In this document: in pieces, positions 12,136 through 23,810 of the stretch
How positions within the stretch are numbered: position 1 is the first letter of the stretch
How the letters are laid out: each line of letters opens with the position of its first letter
Assembly: GCF_021130785.1 (NCBI RefSeq)
Contig: NC_060214.1
Location: forward strand, 43,259,001 to 43,323,000
From: Homalodisca vitripennis
Lineage: Eukaryota > Arthropoda > Insecta > Hemiptera > Cicadellidae
Direction of reading: 5' to 3'
DNA: 64,000 nt
The notes under the pieces: model-generated
The model's database searches: none
Told to the model about the DNA's origin: nothing
What the model saw: only the letters and a program-made list of their open reading frames with translations
Program-made: the position numbers and the translations under genes

Positions 12136-13215
12136 TCATTTGTGCATTTCTACTCCAATTTGAAGACCTGTAATCTTCGTCTTGAGTGTTGTTGTACTGT
12201 CCTGGAAAAAGTCCACAACATCGGCAACACTGTTTCCGTATCTCTGAAGACGGACCATCGTGCTATTTGCAGCGTAGTTGGTGCGGTGATGTTGTCTGAC
12301 AAACAGGTCGCTATATCGGGTGGATGATGGAGTCTTGAATATGACCATTTGTAGTATATCAGGACAGTCGACTTTGCCGTTTAGGATCTTATGGAGCAAC
12401 ATAATGGCTGCGGTAAATCTACGACTCGCAAGTGGCTGGAGCCCTAGATCATGGAACAGGTCTTCGATGGGGACTTTTGAAAGGTGAAACCCATCCTGAC
12501 GCCCACCGCTTGGACGAATCTTCTTTCGATTTTCTCGAGTTCTTCTATAAGAAAGTTCCGATCTGGATTCTAGACAGGGGAGCCATATTCAAGGATTTGA
12601 CGTACCAAGGCACAGTAAAAAGTCTTAAGTGCTGATATGTTGCAGAAGTGTCTAGAGAACCGGAGAACAAAGCCAAGCATCCTGTTCGTCCTACCGCAGA
12701 TGTTCAGTATATGAGGCTCAGGGTTCTATAAAGGTGTTAACAAAACACCAAGATCTTTTACCTCCTGGACACGAGTTATGGGTTCGCCACTTACAAAGTA
12801 CTCAAAGGTTATATATGAGTGACAACGATGAAATGTTACTGCTTGAAATTTTTTAATATTGAGCCTCATTGTATTGGTCTCACACCCACTGTAGATCATT
12901 CTGGATCCGCAAGCAGTCGTCTTCTGACGATATGATTGAGAAAATCTTTACATCGTCTGCAAAAAGAAGTGAATCCCCCTGAAGTGCCCCAGGCAGATCA
13001 TTTATAAAAAGTGAGAAGAGGTAATGTCTAAGAAACAAACTCTGAGGAGCTCAAAAACAAGAAACAAAATTCGAAGAGGTGGACGATGCAAATTTTATAA
13101 ATAGTCGTCTATTTGAGAGGTAGCTTTCCAACCACTTAACTTCCATGTTCCCAAATCCCTGGATAAGCATCTTCTTCAAGAGACAGTGTGATCCACACAA
13201 AAGTTGGCTTTGATC
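12136..13215 (-). pseudogene. LINE ORF2 remnant (reverse transcriptase and C-terminus)
   Basis: Decayed minus-strand reverse transcriptase of a jockey/CR1-group non-LTR retrotransposon. Reading 5' to 3' on the minus strand, 13000-13026 gives FSLFINDLP. The catalytic box FADD lies at 12952-12963 within SLLFADDVK. It is followed by NTMRLNIKKFQAVTFHR, then GEPITRVQEVKDLGVLL near 12750, a FYCALVRQILEYGS block near 12590, and a final open frame at 12136-12402 containing DCPDILQMV and HHRTNYAANS. That order of thumb and C-terminal blocks is typical of the family. Several frameshifts and stops break it, so it is inactive. It is 5'-truncated upstream of the palm; I see no endonuclease domain. Confidence 0.85.
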
Positions 13216-14740
13216 TCATAGCAGTTTAAGTTACTCGTATACTTAAATTTGGTTTCTGTGTTCTTAAAACTAGGCAAATAAGTACTTAAAAAATTTAATG
13301 TAGTGATCCAAGACATTTGAATTTGTATTTTTACTGATACTGCTCCTTTGAGGCAACTGTACTCTTAATATAGTTTTATGAGTAATTTAATACTGGTCTT
13401 CTGTTTTTATAATTTAATTTTAGTAGGTAATGCTGCCATTCCAGACATTTTTGTGTTTTATATTAAAATTTTAAAACAGTCGGAAGGGGGGAGGAATCCT
13501 GAAAATGGAATCGAAACCGTTCCCTATTGCAATACAGCCATGATAGAATTCCACACATGTTGCTCTATAAGCACACATATCAAACTGTTCTAATACAAGT
13601 AATAGTATTTGAAATACATAAGAACATCTCTGTATCCTACAATATAAGCCTGATAACGTTAAGACGTCCATCAATAAATGAAATTAAAGAGCTGTATATT
13701 AACCAAAATTCATAAAACGAAAAAAGTTTTATTTAAATGCATACATTTTTACTAATATTTCCTCTCCGTTTTTGGGGTTTTTTATTCTTTGTTACGTTAA
13801 TTTTTTTAACTGTGTCTTATTTAAAATGATCCACTATTATTCATGTATGGTGCTTTGGACTTTTATGTAGATAATTATTACAAATAAACTGTCTTATTGA
13901 TGTTTGAGATTACGGAAAAGCTAATTCTTATAGGTTTTTTTTCATAAAAAAATTATTAAATTGATTTTTAACTAGCAGTTACCTTTGTTTAATTGAATAG
14001 CTGTAAATTTAAAATTTCGAGACTTTTGGGAATATTGGCGTCAGAAAGATACTATGCGAAATTAGCTGAGTGAATTTTTATTAAGGTTTTTCAAATTATA
14101 AATTAAAGATATGATTATTAAAAAATGTTTTTAAATGTTTTGTGTTAATATGAATGATTAATTATCTCAGATGTATAGTTATATATTCTCATATTTATAC
14201 TTATACAAAATATTTACACAAACAAAGAATAAACAGGTAATTCAATGAAATGTGACAACAACGAGAGTTGCTCACGCTTAGATAAATAAATGGCCAATTA
14301 CGAGATGTGTCTGTTGTTAAATAATGTTAATTAAAACCGCTGAATAAACTTTACGTTTGGTTGATTGTAATAATAATTCATTTTACGCTTCACTGACAGA
14401 AATAATTACTAATTATTGGTGTCCATTTCAATTCATTACACCTAAACATGGCATTTAAGTGTTCTGTGAATTCAATCACCAATATAGTGTGGAGTCGTTT
14501 ACCCATGAGAGGAGAGGGATGATTGAGTCTGTGATCCCTGCATTCACAAATAATCACCGGAAAAAAACACGCTTCTGTAATAAAGCAAAACATGTTTTAA
14601 TAAAAACAAAATATCTTCAATCTTTACACAAAAAGTGCCACTTATGTTGTACTGTTTGAACTACGCATTTGAAATACATTTTTAGATGGTTATCTGTATT
14701 CCAGACATGCAATATAATGTGAAAATCGGATATCCGATTT
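13216..14740. other. No gene seen
   Basis: Open frames on both strands at 13378-13715 and 14390-14659 overlap each other and show no family resemblance. A G-rich patch (GGAAGGGGGGAGGAAT near 13482) stands out from its AT-rich flanks but has no evident role. Confidence 0.45.
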
Positions 14741-14741
14741 T

Positions 14742-14796
14742 AAAGAAGTTACCCACCTACCTCGGATAAGAAAGGGCCATATGGCCCTACATTTGC

Positions 14797-14852
<56 letters not shown>

Positions 14853-15309
14853 AATCTTTCATTTATATTATAACCACCCTATAAAAAAATCCAAATTTAT
14901 CGATCATTAACTTTTAAGATTTCTTTAATAAAAGAAGAGTTTTCAAAAAATTATGTTTTAGACTATGTTTATCCAAATAAACAATAAGTTCTTGTTTACT
15001 CGTAAATCTAGAAATTAAATTGAATCAAATCTCAATATCTCATATGATAGTGTTTCTTGAAAATTAAAATTTCTAAAATTCTTCATAATTTACCGGGTAT
15101 AAAAAAGACATAATATTCTTAAATCAAAATCCTTGGAGATGGAGAGAAACAACATATCCATGAGTATATATTCATTATATAGAATGTACATGCAGTCACA
15201 TATATACAATGTTTTACGCATAAAACTGGCATACCCCCAACACTCAGAGGTTACACATTGTCATCGCTGTACATTCATATCCATTGCGGTAAGAACAGGG
15301 ATGGAGACG
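14742..15309 (+). repeat. Tandem duplicated unit, copy 1
   Basis: First of two head-to-tail copies. It starts AAAGAAGTTACCCACCTACC and contains the perfect palindrome GGGCCATATGGCCC (near 14774). Further in it has the AAGAATCTTTCATTTATATT stretch, CAAATAAACAATAAGTTCTT, TTCATAATTTACCGGGTAT, GAATGTACATGCAGTCACAT, and it ends ATTGCGGTAAGAACAGGGAT. Copy 2 begins where copy 1 ends. Both copies hold a short open frame starting in the ATGTACATGCAG region, but with different continuations, so I do not treat it as coding. Confidence 0.8.
14800..14849. repeat. (TA)n microsatellite
   Basis: About 25 TA units inside copy 1 of the duplicated block. The equivalent place in copy 2 (near 15366) has only TATATATA, so the expansion happened after the duplication. 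Confidence 0.95.
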
Positions 15310-15811
15310 AAAGAAGTTACCCACCTACCTAGTGTAAGAAAGGGCCATGTGGCCCTAAATGTGCTTGTATATATAAAGAATCTTTCATTTATATTATAAC
15401 CACTCTATAACAATAATCCAAATTTATCGATCAATACCTTTAAAATTTTCTTTAATAAGAAGAATTTTAGGAAATCGATATTTTAGACAGTTTTTATTCA
15501 AATAAACAATAAATTCTTTTTTACTCGTAAATCTAGAAGTTTAATTTAATTCTATCTTTATATCTCATATGATAGTGGCTCTTGATAGTAAAAATTTTAA
15601 AAATCCTTCATAATTTACCGGGTATGGGAAAAACATGAAATTCTTAAATTAAAATCCTTGGAGATGGAGAGAAAAATCCATAAGTATATGTTTATTAAAT
15701 AGAATGTACATGCAGTCACATATATACAATGTTTTACCCTTCTCGCAGAGGTACTTGCAATGTCATCGCTGTAAATTCACATCCATTGCGGTAAGAACGG
15801 GGATAAAGACG
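15310..15811 (+). repeat. Tandem duplicated unit, copy 2
   Basis: Second head-to-tail copy of the unit at 14742-15309, offset about 568 bp. It keeps the same block order, with the palindrome reduced to GGGCCATGTGGCCC. It ends ATTGCGGTAAGAACGGGGAT. Substitutions and small indels against copy 1 are scattered along the whole length. The direct abutment suggests unequal crossing-over or a composite repeat rather than two independent insertions. Confidence 0.8.
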
Positions 15812-17606
15812 GTCTGTATTTTGCTGTTAGTTTTTTATAACCTTCAAACAAAACAACAATTAAAAGTTCAATTGCAAAATAAACCATTAATACGAATTTT
15901 GAAGATGTGAAGTCTAATCCGTACCTCAGTTAATATACGAGTATTTAGAGCCTGAATTAACGTAAACAAATCATATAAAAGTGTGACAAGCGCTAGTCAG
16001 GAATCACAACAGATAAGTTTTGTGTTATCTCTGTTTATACTATGTCTAACCATACAAATTTTAAAAATAATTCACTATACATTACAACTAAATTAAAGAA
16101 TACAGGTCAAAATATATATGCACTGAACGTCAAACCACTGAAAATATAAATGCTAAGACCAGTATATGACTTTCGTATTGTTGTGGTTTAAAATAATAAA
16201 TATTTTGTCCAAATAAATTCATGAAAAAATACATTCTATTGTCGGAAGAATTTTCGTAAATTAATAATGCAATGTTAAAAGTTTTTGAAATCCTTGCGTA
16301 AACGCCAAAATTCGATATATGAATCATTGTGAAATTTAATATTTTACTGAAATTGTGAGAAAAAGTAAAAATGATTAAAATTTTTAATATAACTGCTATT
16401 TCCAGTACAACTTAAACATTAAACAAAATTATAATGACATAGAAATATCTAATTTATGTTTCCTATATACAATAGAAAGGTATTGATTTTTAAACACTAA
16501 TAATTAGTATTATGTCGTTTAGTTACGTAATGTAGTGCAATCAAACGTCCATATAAACTGTGGCTTTAACCTTTTATATGCTGTTAAAACAGGAAATATC
16601 TTTAAAGATCCTGAGTGAGAGATTTTTATAATTGTTGGAGAAAGTCGACGTATCTCAATACTTTTCAAATGTTTCAGAAATAACATTCCTTAAGTGGCTC
16701 ATAAATATTTACGCTACAAGAGTTTGTTTGACTCTTTCTGTTATAACTCGCATCCATCATCCAATAGCTGCCATAAATATACAAATGTTAAGGTATACAA
16801 AAGCCGAGGGAATAACACGTAGTTTAGTATTCTAAGCTAAATCAAAAAAATAAATAAAATTCTTTCGAACTTCCAGGTATTTATTTACATGAAAAAAAAG
16901 CTATCTATCATGTTTAAAGTAGTTTAAGAACCATAAGGAGAGACCGGGCACTAATACGACTCAACGAACCATCCAATATTTGACTAAAATTCGAAACGAA
17001 CGAGCAAGGTTAGTCCATGATCCTTATAAATGAAATCACAATTTAGTGGACAAGACACAAAGTGCATTTAGTATAGCAGAAAGCCAATGATGAGGAGTCA
17101 ATCCATATGAAGAGAAATTTAGATTTTAATTTTGCTGGGTGTCCGCGAAATAGGCATGTATTTTATTTAAGTGAACGTAAATAATTCGGGAGATTGTTTA
17201 TATGGGATGCATATTTTATTTTAAATTTTGCTCTAAAATAGCATATTAATTAAAATAACCATTTGGAAATAAATGTTATTTATATGTTTAATCAAAGTGT
17301 GAATCAGTGTGTGTTTAATTAAAATTCGACCACACGTTAAAAATATTTCTTAAGTTTAATGATGAATAAAATATTGTCGAAAAGTAAACGTAAAATAGTT
17401 AGAAAAATACTGTTAATGTACAGATATTTCAATTTTACAGATTTAAGGTTAAAAATGCGTCTTTAGCGATCCGGCAATATCACAATGCATTTGGAGACAA
17501 TGGCAACGTAGCAAATGTGTCAAAATATTATTATGTGGATCTACATGGTTATGTATTGCAAGAAGTTGTTACGTGGATTATTTTCTTATTTCATAAGAGT
17601 GCAGTA
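15812..17606. other. No gene seen
   Basis: AT-rich with no recognisable element. Short open frames at 16130-16327 (minus) and 16632-16835 (plus) have no family features. Confidence 0.45.
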
Positions 17607-17622
17607 TTAAAAGGTTTGGTTT

Positions 17623-17815
17623 GTGTTTACACTGAATCGCTTTAAATATTTCAAATTGCAATATACAAATAATTGTTTATCAGATTCGACATCCTCTGGA
17701 AAATTCCACATTTCCAGGATAGAATTTACTACCCTAGATCTAAAATTCAATGGAAGAAAGAAAATAACTGAACTAGACAGTTGTGTCGCAAGCAAACTCA
17801 GAACAATATTATAAT
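17623..17815 (+). pseudogene. Unknown protein-like block X, copy 1
   Basis: From 17718 the plus strand aligns with 26990-27090. The two peptides are LDLKFNGRKKITELDS here and LDFNFEGGEKVTELNS there. Several differences are synonymous third-position changes (GAT/GAC, TTC/TTT, CTA/CTT, GGA/GGT), which argues for past selection on this frame. In both copies the similarity starts right after an AG preceded by pyrimidines (TTTCCAG here), consistent with a shared splice acceptor. The copies differ by one base just inside that point, so at least one is out of frame. The frame then runs about 30 codons to a stop. I do not recognise the protein. Confidence 0.4.
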
Positions 17816-17859
17816 TAACTATAATAATATAATAAGCTCTTGGTTCAGGTTATTTTTAT

Positions 17860-18425
17860 TTTACCTTAATCACAATTTTTGTTTGAGTCTTTTGTCAAAG
17901 ATAGCTTCACTAGAGGCTCGTTTAATCTCATTATCAAGGGTATTCATTAATCTAATGGACTTAACAATAAATGAATTGGTATAAAACACAGTTCTATGTA
18001 TAGGATATTGTAAAGTAGTATTTCCCAGTTTAGTCTGCATGGTTTTATATTTTTCAAACAGATATTCAGCTTTAATTTTAACTAAAAGTTTATAAATTAA
18101 AGACAAGACATTGTATTCTAACCTTTCATTGATTTTTTACCATCCTAACAATTTATAACATGGTGTAACGTGTTCATCTATTTTTAAATTAAAAACATAC
18201 CGTATGCACGCATTTTGTGCTCTTTGAAGTTCGTTTATTTCAGTATTCTTTAAATCACACATGGCTCCACAAACATGATCTAAAAATGGAAAAACCAATG
18301 TAGTAATCAGCCGCTTTTTAATTTCAATTGACGGCTTGAAACACATCTTTTAAAACTGATATATACATTGGAGAACCTTTTTAACTATATAGTTAACTTG
18401 AGCAGACCACTTAAAATTATTACTA
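17860..18425 (-). pseudogene. Second LINE reverse transcriptase C-terminal remnant
   Basis: Minus-strand frames read, in order: NFKWSAQVNYIVKKVLQ (about 18365-18420), then IEIKKRLITTLVFPFLDH and ELQRAQNACIRYVFNL in the open frame at 18137-18346, ending HVTPCYKLLGW. The open frame at 17870-18106 follows, with SLIYKLLVKI, YPIHRTVFYTNSFIVKSIRL and a C-terminal FDKRLKQKL. This block order (thumb, then a C-terminal 'LYKIL...R...F...R.WN.L...I' segment) is characteristic of jockey/CR1-group LINE ORF2. It is a different family from the one at 12.1-13.2 kb. A frameshift separates the two frames, and the copy is truncated at its 5' side near 18425. Confidence 0.85.
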
Positions 18426-18784
18426 AACCTACATTAACAACACAATTCTCATAATTTAATTTGAGAAGAGAGAGTAGTCTGCAGAACAAGGCCACACTAC
18501 GTGTCACGTGACAAGCTCCGCTAACGTTGGGTACAAAATGTCGGTCAGATACTGTAGACAGGCAGATATCATACAGAAAAACTCTCTGATTGGCAAAACG
18601 AGATTGTGTTAGCCTAATACCATGGTGGGACGTACAAGTACGTTCTAATCATAAAAATCCATCTTTATAGAAATAATTCTTGTCTAGGAAGAAATACAAT
18701 TTAAGACAAAAATTGAAGACTATAAATGATATTATTAATATATATTGGTCATACAATACATAAAAATTAATGCTATTAAGCTAT
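18426..18784. other. Unassigned, less AT-rich patch
   Basis: 18460-18660 is noticeably less AT-rich than its surroundings and holds CACTACGTGTCACGTGACA, with nested CACGTG-like words. I find no open frame or known repeat. It is the flank of the truncated LINE. Confidence 0.35.
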
Positions 18785-19243
18785 GTTTAATAGCAGTGTT
18801 TAAAGTATAGTAAAGGTAGGATAGGAAGAGTACTACAACACAAATGTGCGCTGAATTCCAAAATTGTCACCAAATTTTACAATGATTTTCGCTCTATTTT
18901 GTATTTACTGTATAAGTAATCTAGATGTGATAATATTAACATGATAAAGTCTTACTTATTTGTAATTCAATTGTTTAAACTTTGATTTATTTTGCTATTG
19001 TTTCGTTGCTATTATGATTAACTAAATATATTTGACAATGCTCAACCAAATCACATGCAGTGACATGCACCATCGTAGAACCCAGTGTTGTTAATACATA
19101 AATGAAGCTACAACATTTATAAGTCTATACGTACTGAAAGTCTATGTTTATTTTCAAGATATCGTAGGGTAGACAGACAGACCGGAATTAAATGTTCCCC
19201 TCGAGTGATAGAATTGGGCTAAGCTCAGTCAATGAAGTTTAAT
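18785..19243 (+). repeat. Dispersed repeat, GCTCAGCCAA family (copy)
   Basis: The 5' part has AATAGCAGTGTTTAAAGTAT, as in the copies at 2.75 and 8.0 kb. The 3' part has GCTCAACCAA at 19040-19049, GACATGCACCAT, TATAAGTCTATACGTACTGA, AAGATATCGTAGGGTAGACA, and GCTCAGTCAA at 19223-19232. The spacing of the repeated word is 183 bp, close to the 180 bp at 8.2 kb. Confidence 0.6.
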
Positions 19244-20849
19244 GCAAAATAGAAAGTCTAGGGATAAAATCTTTTCGAGATATCTTGCACATAATACATT
19301 AAAATTTAAGTTAGTCAATTTAGGTTACACAGCAATGTAGAAATAATTAAAGTTCCAGTGAAGAAGGGATGGTACTAAAACTACAGAGTGCATTGGATCA
19401 AATATTGTCACCGGATTTTATGGTTTATTTTCCCACCTTTGTTTTAAATAATAACCCATAACTCATAAGCAATTTCAAACTTGAACCTGTGTAGCAATTC
19501 AACCATCACCGAATAAAACTACTTGAACATATACCATGCAGGATTATAATGTTCAACGCTACCAACAAGGTGTTAATTAAACAAGTCCTGTCAACATTGT
19601 CAACAAATCCGGGTTCGCTGTTACAATTTTGAACGATTACTGATTGATAAAAATCAATCATTGACAAAAATCGCTTGTCGAAAACCTGCAAGTCTAAATA
19701 ATATATTTAATTTTGTCAGTGTTTGATGGAATTTGTATCAAACATTTTCAGATCCGAGAACAAAAAATTTTATTAAACAGAGATGAGACAGAGTCTAGAT
19801 GTCTCGTTTGGTGTTTCTGATTACCCTGTTTATTTTAACTTTAATATACAGGTATTAGAAGTAGACCCTTTTAAAGTTTTATTTTTTGTTACCAAGGTAA
19901 ACGATATTATGCAATACGTTGTAATTGATGGCACTCCATTATACTGTTATGAGAATGTGTGAGAATATTCCAAATAAACAGGCCACCTGCGATACAAGGA
20001 AATCTTGTGAACCATTGAGATACCTGACAATAAAAATGAGATTCACCTATTGAATAGCGTCGTTGAAGATAGAGCACTCAGTAGGCTGGGTCAGTCCCTT
20101 TGATCCGTCCGTCCAACCTCTCCTAATATGAGCGGTAGGTGAGCACTGTGGCCCATCTCCTCTTGTCTAGAAAGTTCTGGAACTTGAATGTTCTGGATGC
20201 AGCAATAAACTTATAGGGAGTTTTAGCAACATAGCGAGTAAATTTACTCCATAAGTGAGCTTATGAAGTGACAGAATTACTTGCAATACTCGTGGTCGTG
20301 CCATATGGAATAGTGTTAATACTTATTATCAGTTGTATTGTTAAATATCGTCCTGTATAACTAGATAGACAATATAGTCAATACTGATATTGTGACAGGA
20401 CAGATTAGTAACAGTTGTATAAACACATATTTTATCTAAGGCCAGAATAGTTTTAAGCTGTCGAATATTAAGATTAATAAATGTTTGGAGGATTCAATAT
20501 TTGTTGAATGTTTTATGCTAACCCGTATCAATATGACAATCATATAAATATTTTTTTTTCGTAATAACATTTTGTCTCATCAATCGTACATTTTAAGCAT
20601 TTAAATTAACGTGATCATAATATATAATTTCTTCTTAGTATAATATAATCTTCTAGATATGACGTAAATAAAAATAGGATATTGCTTCTAACACTAGTCA
20701 TTATAATTATTACACTCGAGGGTTTTACTGATTTCTGTTATAAAACTAAGGATTAGTTCTCGCTAAAGAGACTAATTCCAGTGTTAGAATATTTGGGAAA
20801 TGAAAGTATTCCAGCCTCTTCCAATTCATTCTATGATCTGATGATGTTT
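19244..20849. other. No gene seen; possible retroelement tail at 20045-20175
   Basis: 20045-20175 is less AT-rich and contains GATCCGTCCGTCCAACCTCT, which resembles the complement of an RTE-like 3' end with GGACGGACG. Everything else is unstructured AT-rich sequence. The open frame at 19506-19691 (minus) has no recognisable features. Confidence 0.4.
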
Positions 20850-21190
20850 AATGGGATTTTCTCTCGACAATAAAATTGAAGTTGTTCAACCAAACATGGA
20901 GCAAACTTGCGTGAAATATTCGCACCTGCCTGCTCATGTGTGAATGATACAAAAATACAGGATGTTGTGTTCACTGAATTGTCGCTCTCTGGCATAAATT
21001 ATCGCTAGATTAATGCAACCTGTGTATGAAACAACTCAACCATATCACATCAATATCCTTCATCATTCACATTGTTACAATATTGCATTTGTGGTTGAAA
21101 TTATCAATTCACTGGTTTATTATCTGTAAATATTCACAGAGTAGAATTCTCCAGCGGATAGTATTACAACAATGGCACTTGTTGCTTATA
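20850..21190 (+). pseudogene. Unknown protein-like block Y, copy 1
   Basis: It aligns with 27648-27945 on the same strand. The most conserved stretch codes for APACSCVNDTK and is identical at the DNA level over about 33 bases. Further on, NIAFVVEIINSLV here matches NVTFVTEITNSLV there, and NIHRVEF matches NTHRVKF. Synonymous differences (GTG/GTA, AAT/AAC, TCA/TCT, TTC/TTT) support the plus-strand frame. This copy has in-frame stops and frameshifts between the blocks, so it looks broken. Cysteines and a sequon in the other copy suggest an extracellular protein. Family not recognised. Confidence 0.4.
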
Positions 21191-21989
21191 ATCAGAATGT
21201 ATATTGATTATGTTTATAAGTTTTGTAATTATATGATTTCGTTCATCCAATCTAACCGATCAAAATGGAAAGTAGTATAAAATTTTCCTTTAATAATAAT
21301 ATTTAATACTATGAATAGTTGTACTCGATAACCACCCTAGTTTACTGACAATAATTATAATAAAACTATCTAGTACTCAATAACGTGAACTTTCAAAATG
21401 GATCTTCTATCAAAATAGATAGATGGTTATAATAGATGGTTTACAATAATAAAGTAAAAGTACTTGATAATATTTAATATTTTTCTTTAATAGTGTTATT
21501 TAAAAATTATACCTTTATGTTGATATTGACTAGATAAAAATTAGAAGACATTGGCACATAAAGTAAAAGTAGAGGAAAGAACAATTAGGCATGAATTAGG
21601 AAAAGTGTGAAAGAAATTACGTGAAGAAAAAAGAGTAAAGTTAAAACGAAATCAAAACGTCCCTGCTCAGTTTCAAACACTTGAGGCTGACAAAATGTTT
21701 TCCACTGCCTTTTGTTTACGGGTGTGTTTAATTGAGGGAAACTTTCTTAAATTAACTAAACTCTTTGTATAAATTAATTAATTTTTGATATTTTATCTTC
21801 CATGCTTTTATTTCAAATTTATAGCAATTACAAGTAAGTAAATCAAATATTTATGATCACGAGAGTTTCTAAGAATATGTTACTATAGAAAATCCGTTGT
21901 AAACAGTTAAAAATTAGGTTGCAGGTTAATACGTTTACAATAAAAAAAATAATTGTTATGGATATGTGTAACCTAAACTTATATATATG
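21191..21989. other. No gene seen
   Basis: AT-rich. A purine-rich plus-strand run lies at 21545-21665. No recognisable element. Confidence 0.5.
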
Positions 21990-22612
21990 ACCTACAATAT
22001 GAAAGAAAAAGATATTATTGAAAAAATTATATAATTCGGTTTAAACCGTCTTCAGGAAATTAAACATAATAAATATGGGTATAAGATTCCAATAAACATT
22101 AAAATCAACGCAGCAGATGAAAATAAATAACGAATTAGGAATTATAGTAAACATATGATTTGATTTTATAAATTAACTTTTTTGACTAAGTCACCCTAAA
22201 TTTAATCCATTTGGAAATTTAGACTTGGTGTCGAGCTAATGAGCTTGTTCCATGGTTCTAAGACTGTTTGTACTTAAATTTTGTGATATATGCCTAACTG
22301 GTTTCACCGAATATGTTTCTTCAGAATTTAAATTATATTTTATGCCATATACCATTACAGGTTGCTCTGTCCTTTTATGTTTATTTGAATACAGTGCCCT
22401 GTCATTCTAGTTCTAAGAGAATTTATTGCTAAGCCAATGTAATTTTTAGCGCTTAACTTGTGCTGAATTTGATAAACAATATCTTTTTGATTCACATGAT
22501 AAGTATTCAAATATAATGTACGATGTTTTAGTAGAACTACTTTTAAATGTTTTTGAAGTAGAGCACATGTTGCATGCTAAGCACCTGGGTTTATTGCAAG
22601 AATGTGATCCTA

Positions 22613-22616
<4 letters not shown>
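21990..22616 (-). pseudogene. Penelope-like element remnant (zinc-finger linker, GIY-YIG region and 3' tail)
   Basis: Minus strand, in order. The cysteine cluster CNKPRCLACNMC followed by TFKSSSTKTSY and LSCES matches the linker between reverse transcriptase and endonuclease in Penelope-like elements. Then, after a frameshift, NYIGLAINSLRTRMTGH (about 22397-22447) is the GIY-YIG endonuclease motif region. Next come EQPVMVYGIKYNL and YSVKPVRHISQ, then SLRTMEQAH and FPNGLNLG, typical of the family's C-terminus. The non-coding tail at 22035-22055 has CTGAAGACGGTTTAAACCGA, the usual signature downstream of the ORF. At least one frameshift and one stop break the frame. Confidence 0.8.

Positions 22617-22683
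<67 letters not shown>
22616..22683. repeat. (TA)n microsatellite
   Basis: About 33 TA units. It interrupts the Penelope-like element immediately upstream (on the minus strand) of its cysteine cluster, so the reverse transcriptase part is missing or was displaced. The open frames reading YIYIYI through this tract are artefacts. Confidence 0.95.
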
Positions 22684-22687
<4 letters not shown>

Positions 22688-23304
22688 CAATAAACATTAA
22701 ATCACAATATATCGTAATCTTTAAAACTAAACAAACCCATTTGACCCATTTATAATACACATAGCCTACAAGAACTAAATCTCACGTGGCAACCGAAGAG
22801 ATAATTGAGCCATATGCCCATTAAGCGTTATTTTACCCCTTTTGAAAGATTTGCCTCATCTCAAATATAAATAACCTAGAAATTCTTCGCACGCTTGTTC
22901 TAGGAACGAAACATTTACCCAAACATAAACTATATGAGTTCTAAAGGAACATCTTACCTCAAGGAACGTCCTTGCAACATAATAGCTTAGTCCTTCCATT
23001 ATAGCTCCCCTCTACTGAGGTTGTAAGTTAGCAATGTATCGATTCAGTGGTAGAATCAGAAAACACTTTTCACTAACATGTTAAGATTTTAAAATACCTC
23101 TACCTGCCATCAATTTGTATTTACTTCATGTGTTTCAAAAGCTAAAGCTTGTAATTAGTTGCTAATGAGGCATTCCATTCCAAAAATGATGCAATGGCAC
23201 AACTCTGCTAGTTGAAACTTTGCAAGAAATACCAAAGAGGCTACCGCCTTCACTATCTGTGGAACTGATGAAACAGTCTTCGTACACAATATGCGCATGA
23301 TCCC
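22684..23304. other. No gene seen
   Basis: No element recognised. The stretch is slightly less AT-rich than the average here. No Penelope-type reverse transcriptase motif could be read on the minus strand upstream of the (TA)n tract. Confidence 0.4.
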
Positions 23305-23538
23305 TCAGATTATTAGTAACAATTTATGAGACCTCAGTTCCCAATCCAACTCAATGGCAATCGTTAAAAATACGTGGAGTGGATGTAAGAAGCCAGCATA
23401 ATGTGAGCTGCTCTCTAGTAAGTTCTCCTGACAGTCTGTTGAAACTGCAAGGTCGCTGAAACATTTTGAGCATTGGGAAGTTTTTATGGTAAATTTTTTA
23501 CAAATATAATTGACTGACTCATTTATGACACTAGTCAA
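23305..23538 (-). pseudogene. Possible DNA-transposase C-terminal fragment
   Basis: A 77-codon minus-strand open frame contains NYICKKFTIKTSQCSKCFSD and a later AGFLHPLHVFLTIAIE. Its layout (a tyrosine-isoleucine start, KxxxxxCxxC, then a hydrophobic LxPLxxF segment) recalls the 'YIAGYxxxKLxxxxxCxxC' stretch near the end of P-element/THAP9-type transposases. The similarity is weak and I would not rely on it. Chance is a real alternative. Confidence 0.25.
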
Positions 23539-23599
23539 TGAACAGTAGTAGCTGGTACATAACGATTTATGTGCAACGTTTATTGTTTAATCCTATAGC

Positions 23600-23810
23600 A
23601 AAGAATGGATGTTCAGCAAGCTGAAGTTTTATACCGTATCTCCAGAACGGCTCCTACGCTACAACTGAATGTTTGGGCGTCTAAGGGATGCTCTTGGGCA
23701 GTGGACAGACGCGATGTATCCAGCAATGAGAGACGGCCGTTAAATCGGACGATAGGTACAACGGTCACTTGGATAATCTCACCAGTATTGGTTTTGCCCT
23801 GAACTATTTC
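23600..23810 (+). mobile_element. Retroelement 3' tail, partner at 41.7 kb
   Basis: The segment ACCGTATCTCCAGAACGGCT, CCTACGCTACAACTGAA, GTCTAAGGGATGCTCTTGG and CAGTGGACAGACGC matches, block by block, the complement of 41700-41815. The 'pronoun-like' wording (upon-this-base 'atctcc.gaacggctcctac') is what insect RTE-type LINE or SINE 3' ends look like. An overlapping open frame at 23605-23802 is not evidence of coding. Confidence 0.55.

Noticed and set aside
13378..13715. Overlapping open frames on both strands
   Set aside because: Openness on both strands in AT-rich DNA with no family resemblance; treated as chance.
14390..14659. Overlapping open frames on both strands
   Set aside because: Same reasoning; no motif on either strand.
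22446..22760. 100-codon frames on both strands reading YIYIYI
   Set aside because: They are translations of the (TA)n tract; only the cysteine-cluster end of the minus-strand frame (Penelope-like) is meaningful. The same holds for the frame at 42490-42720.
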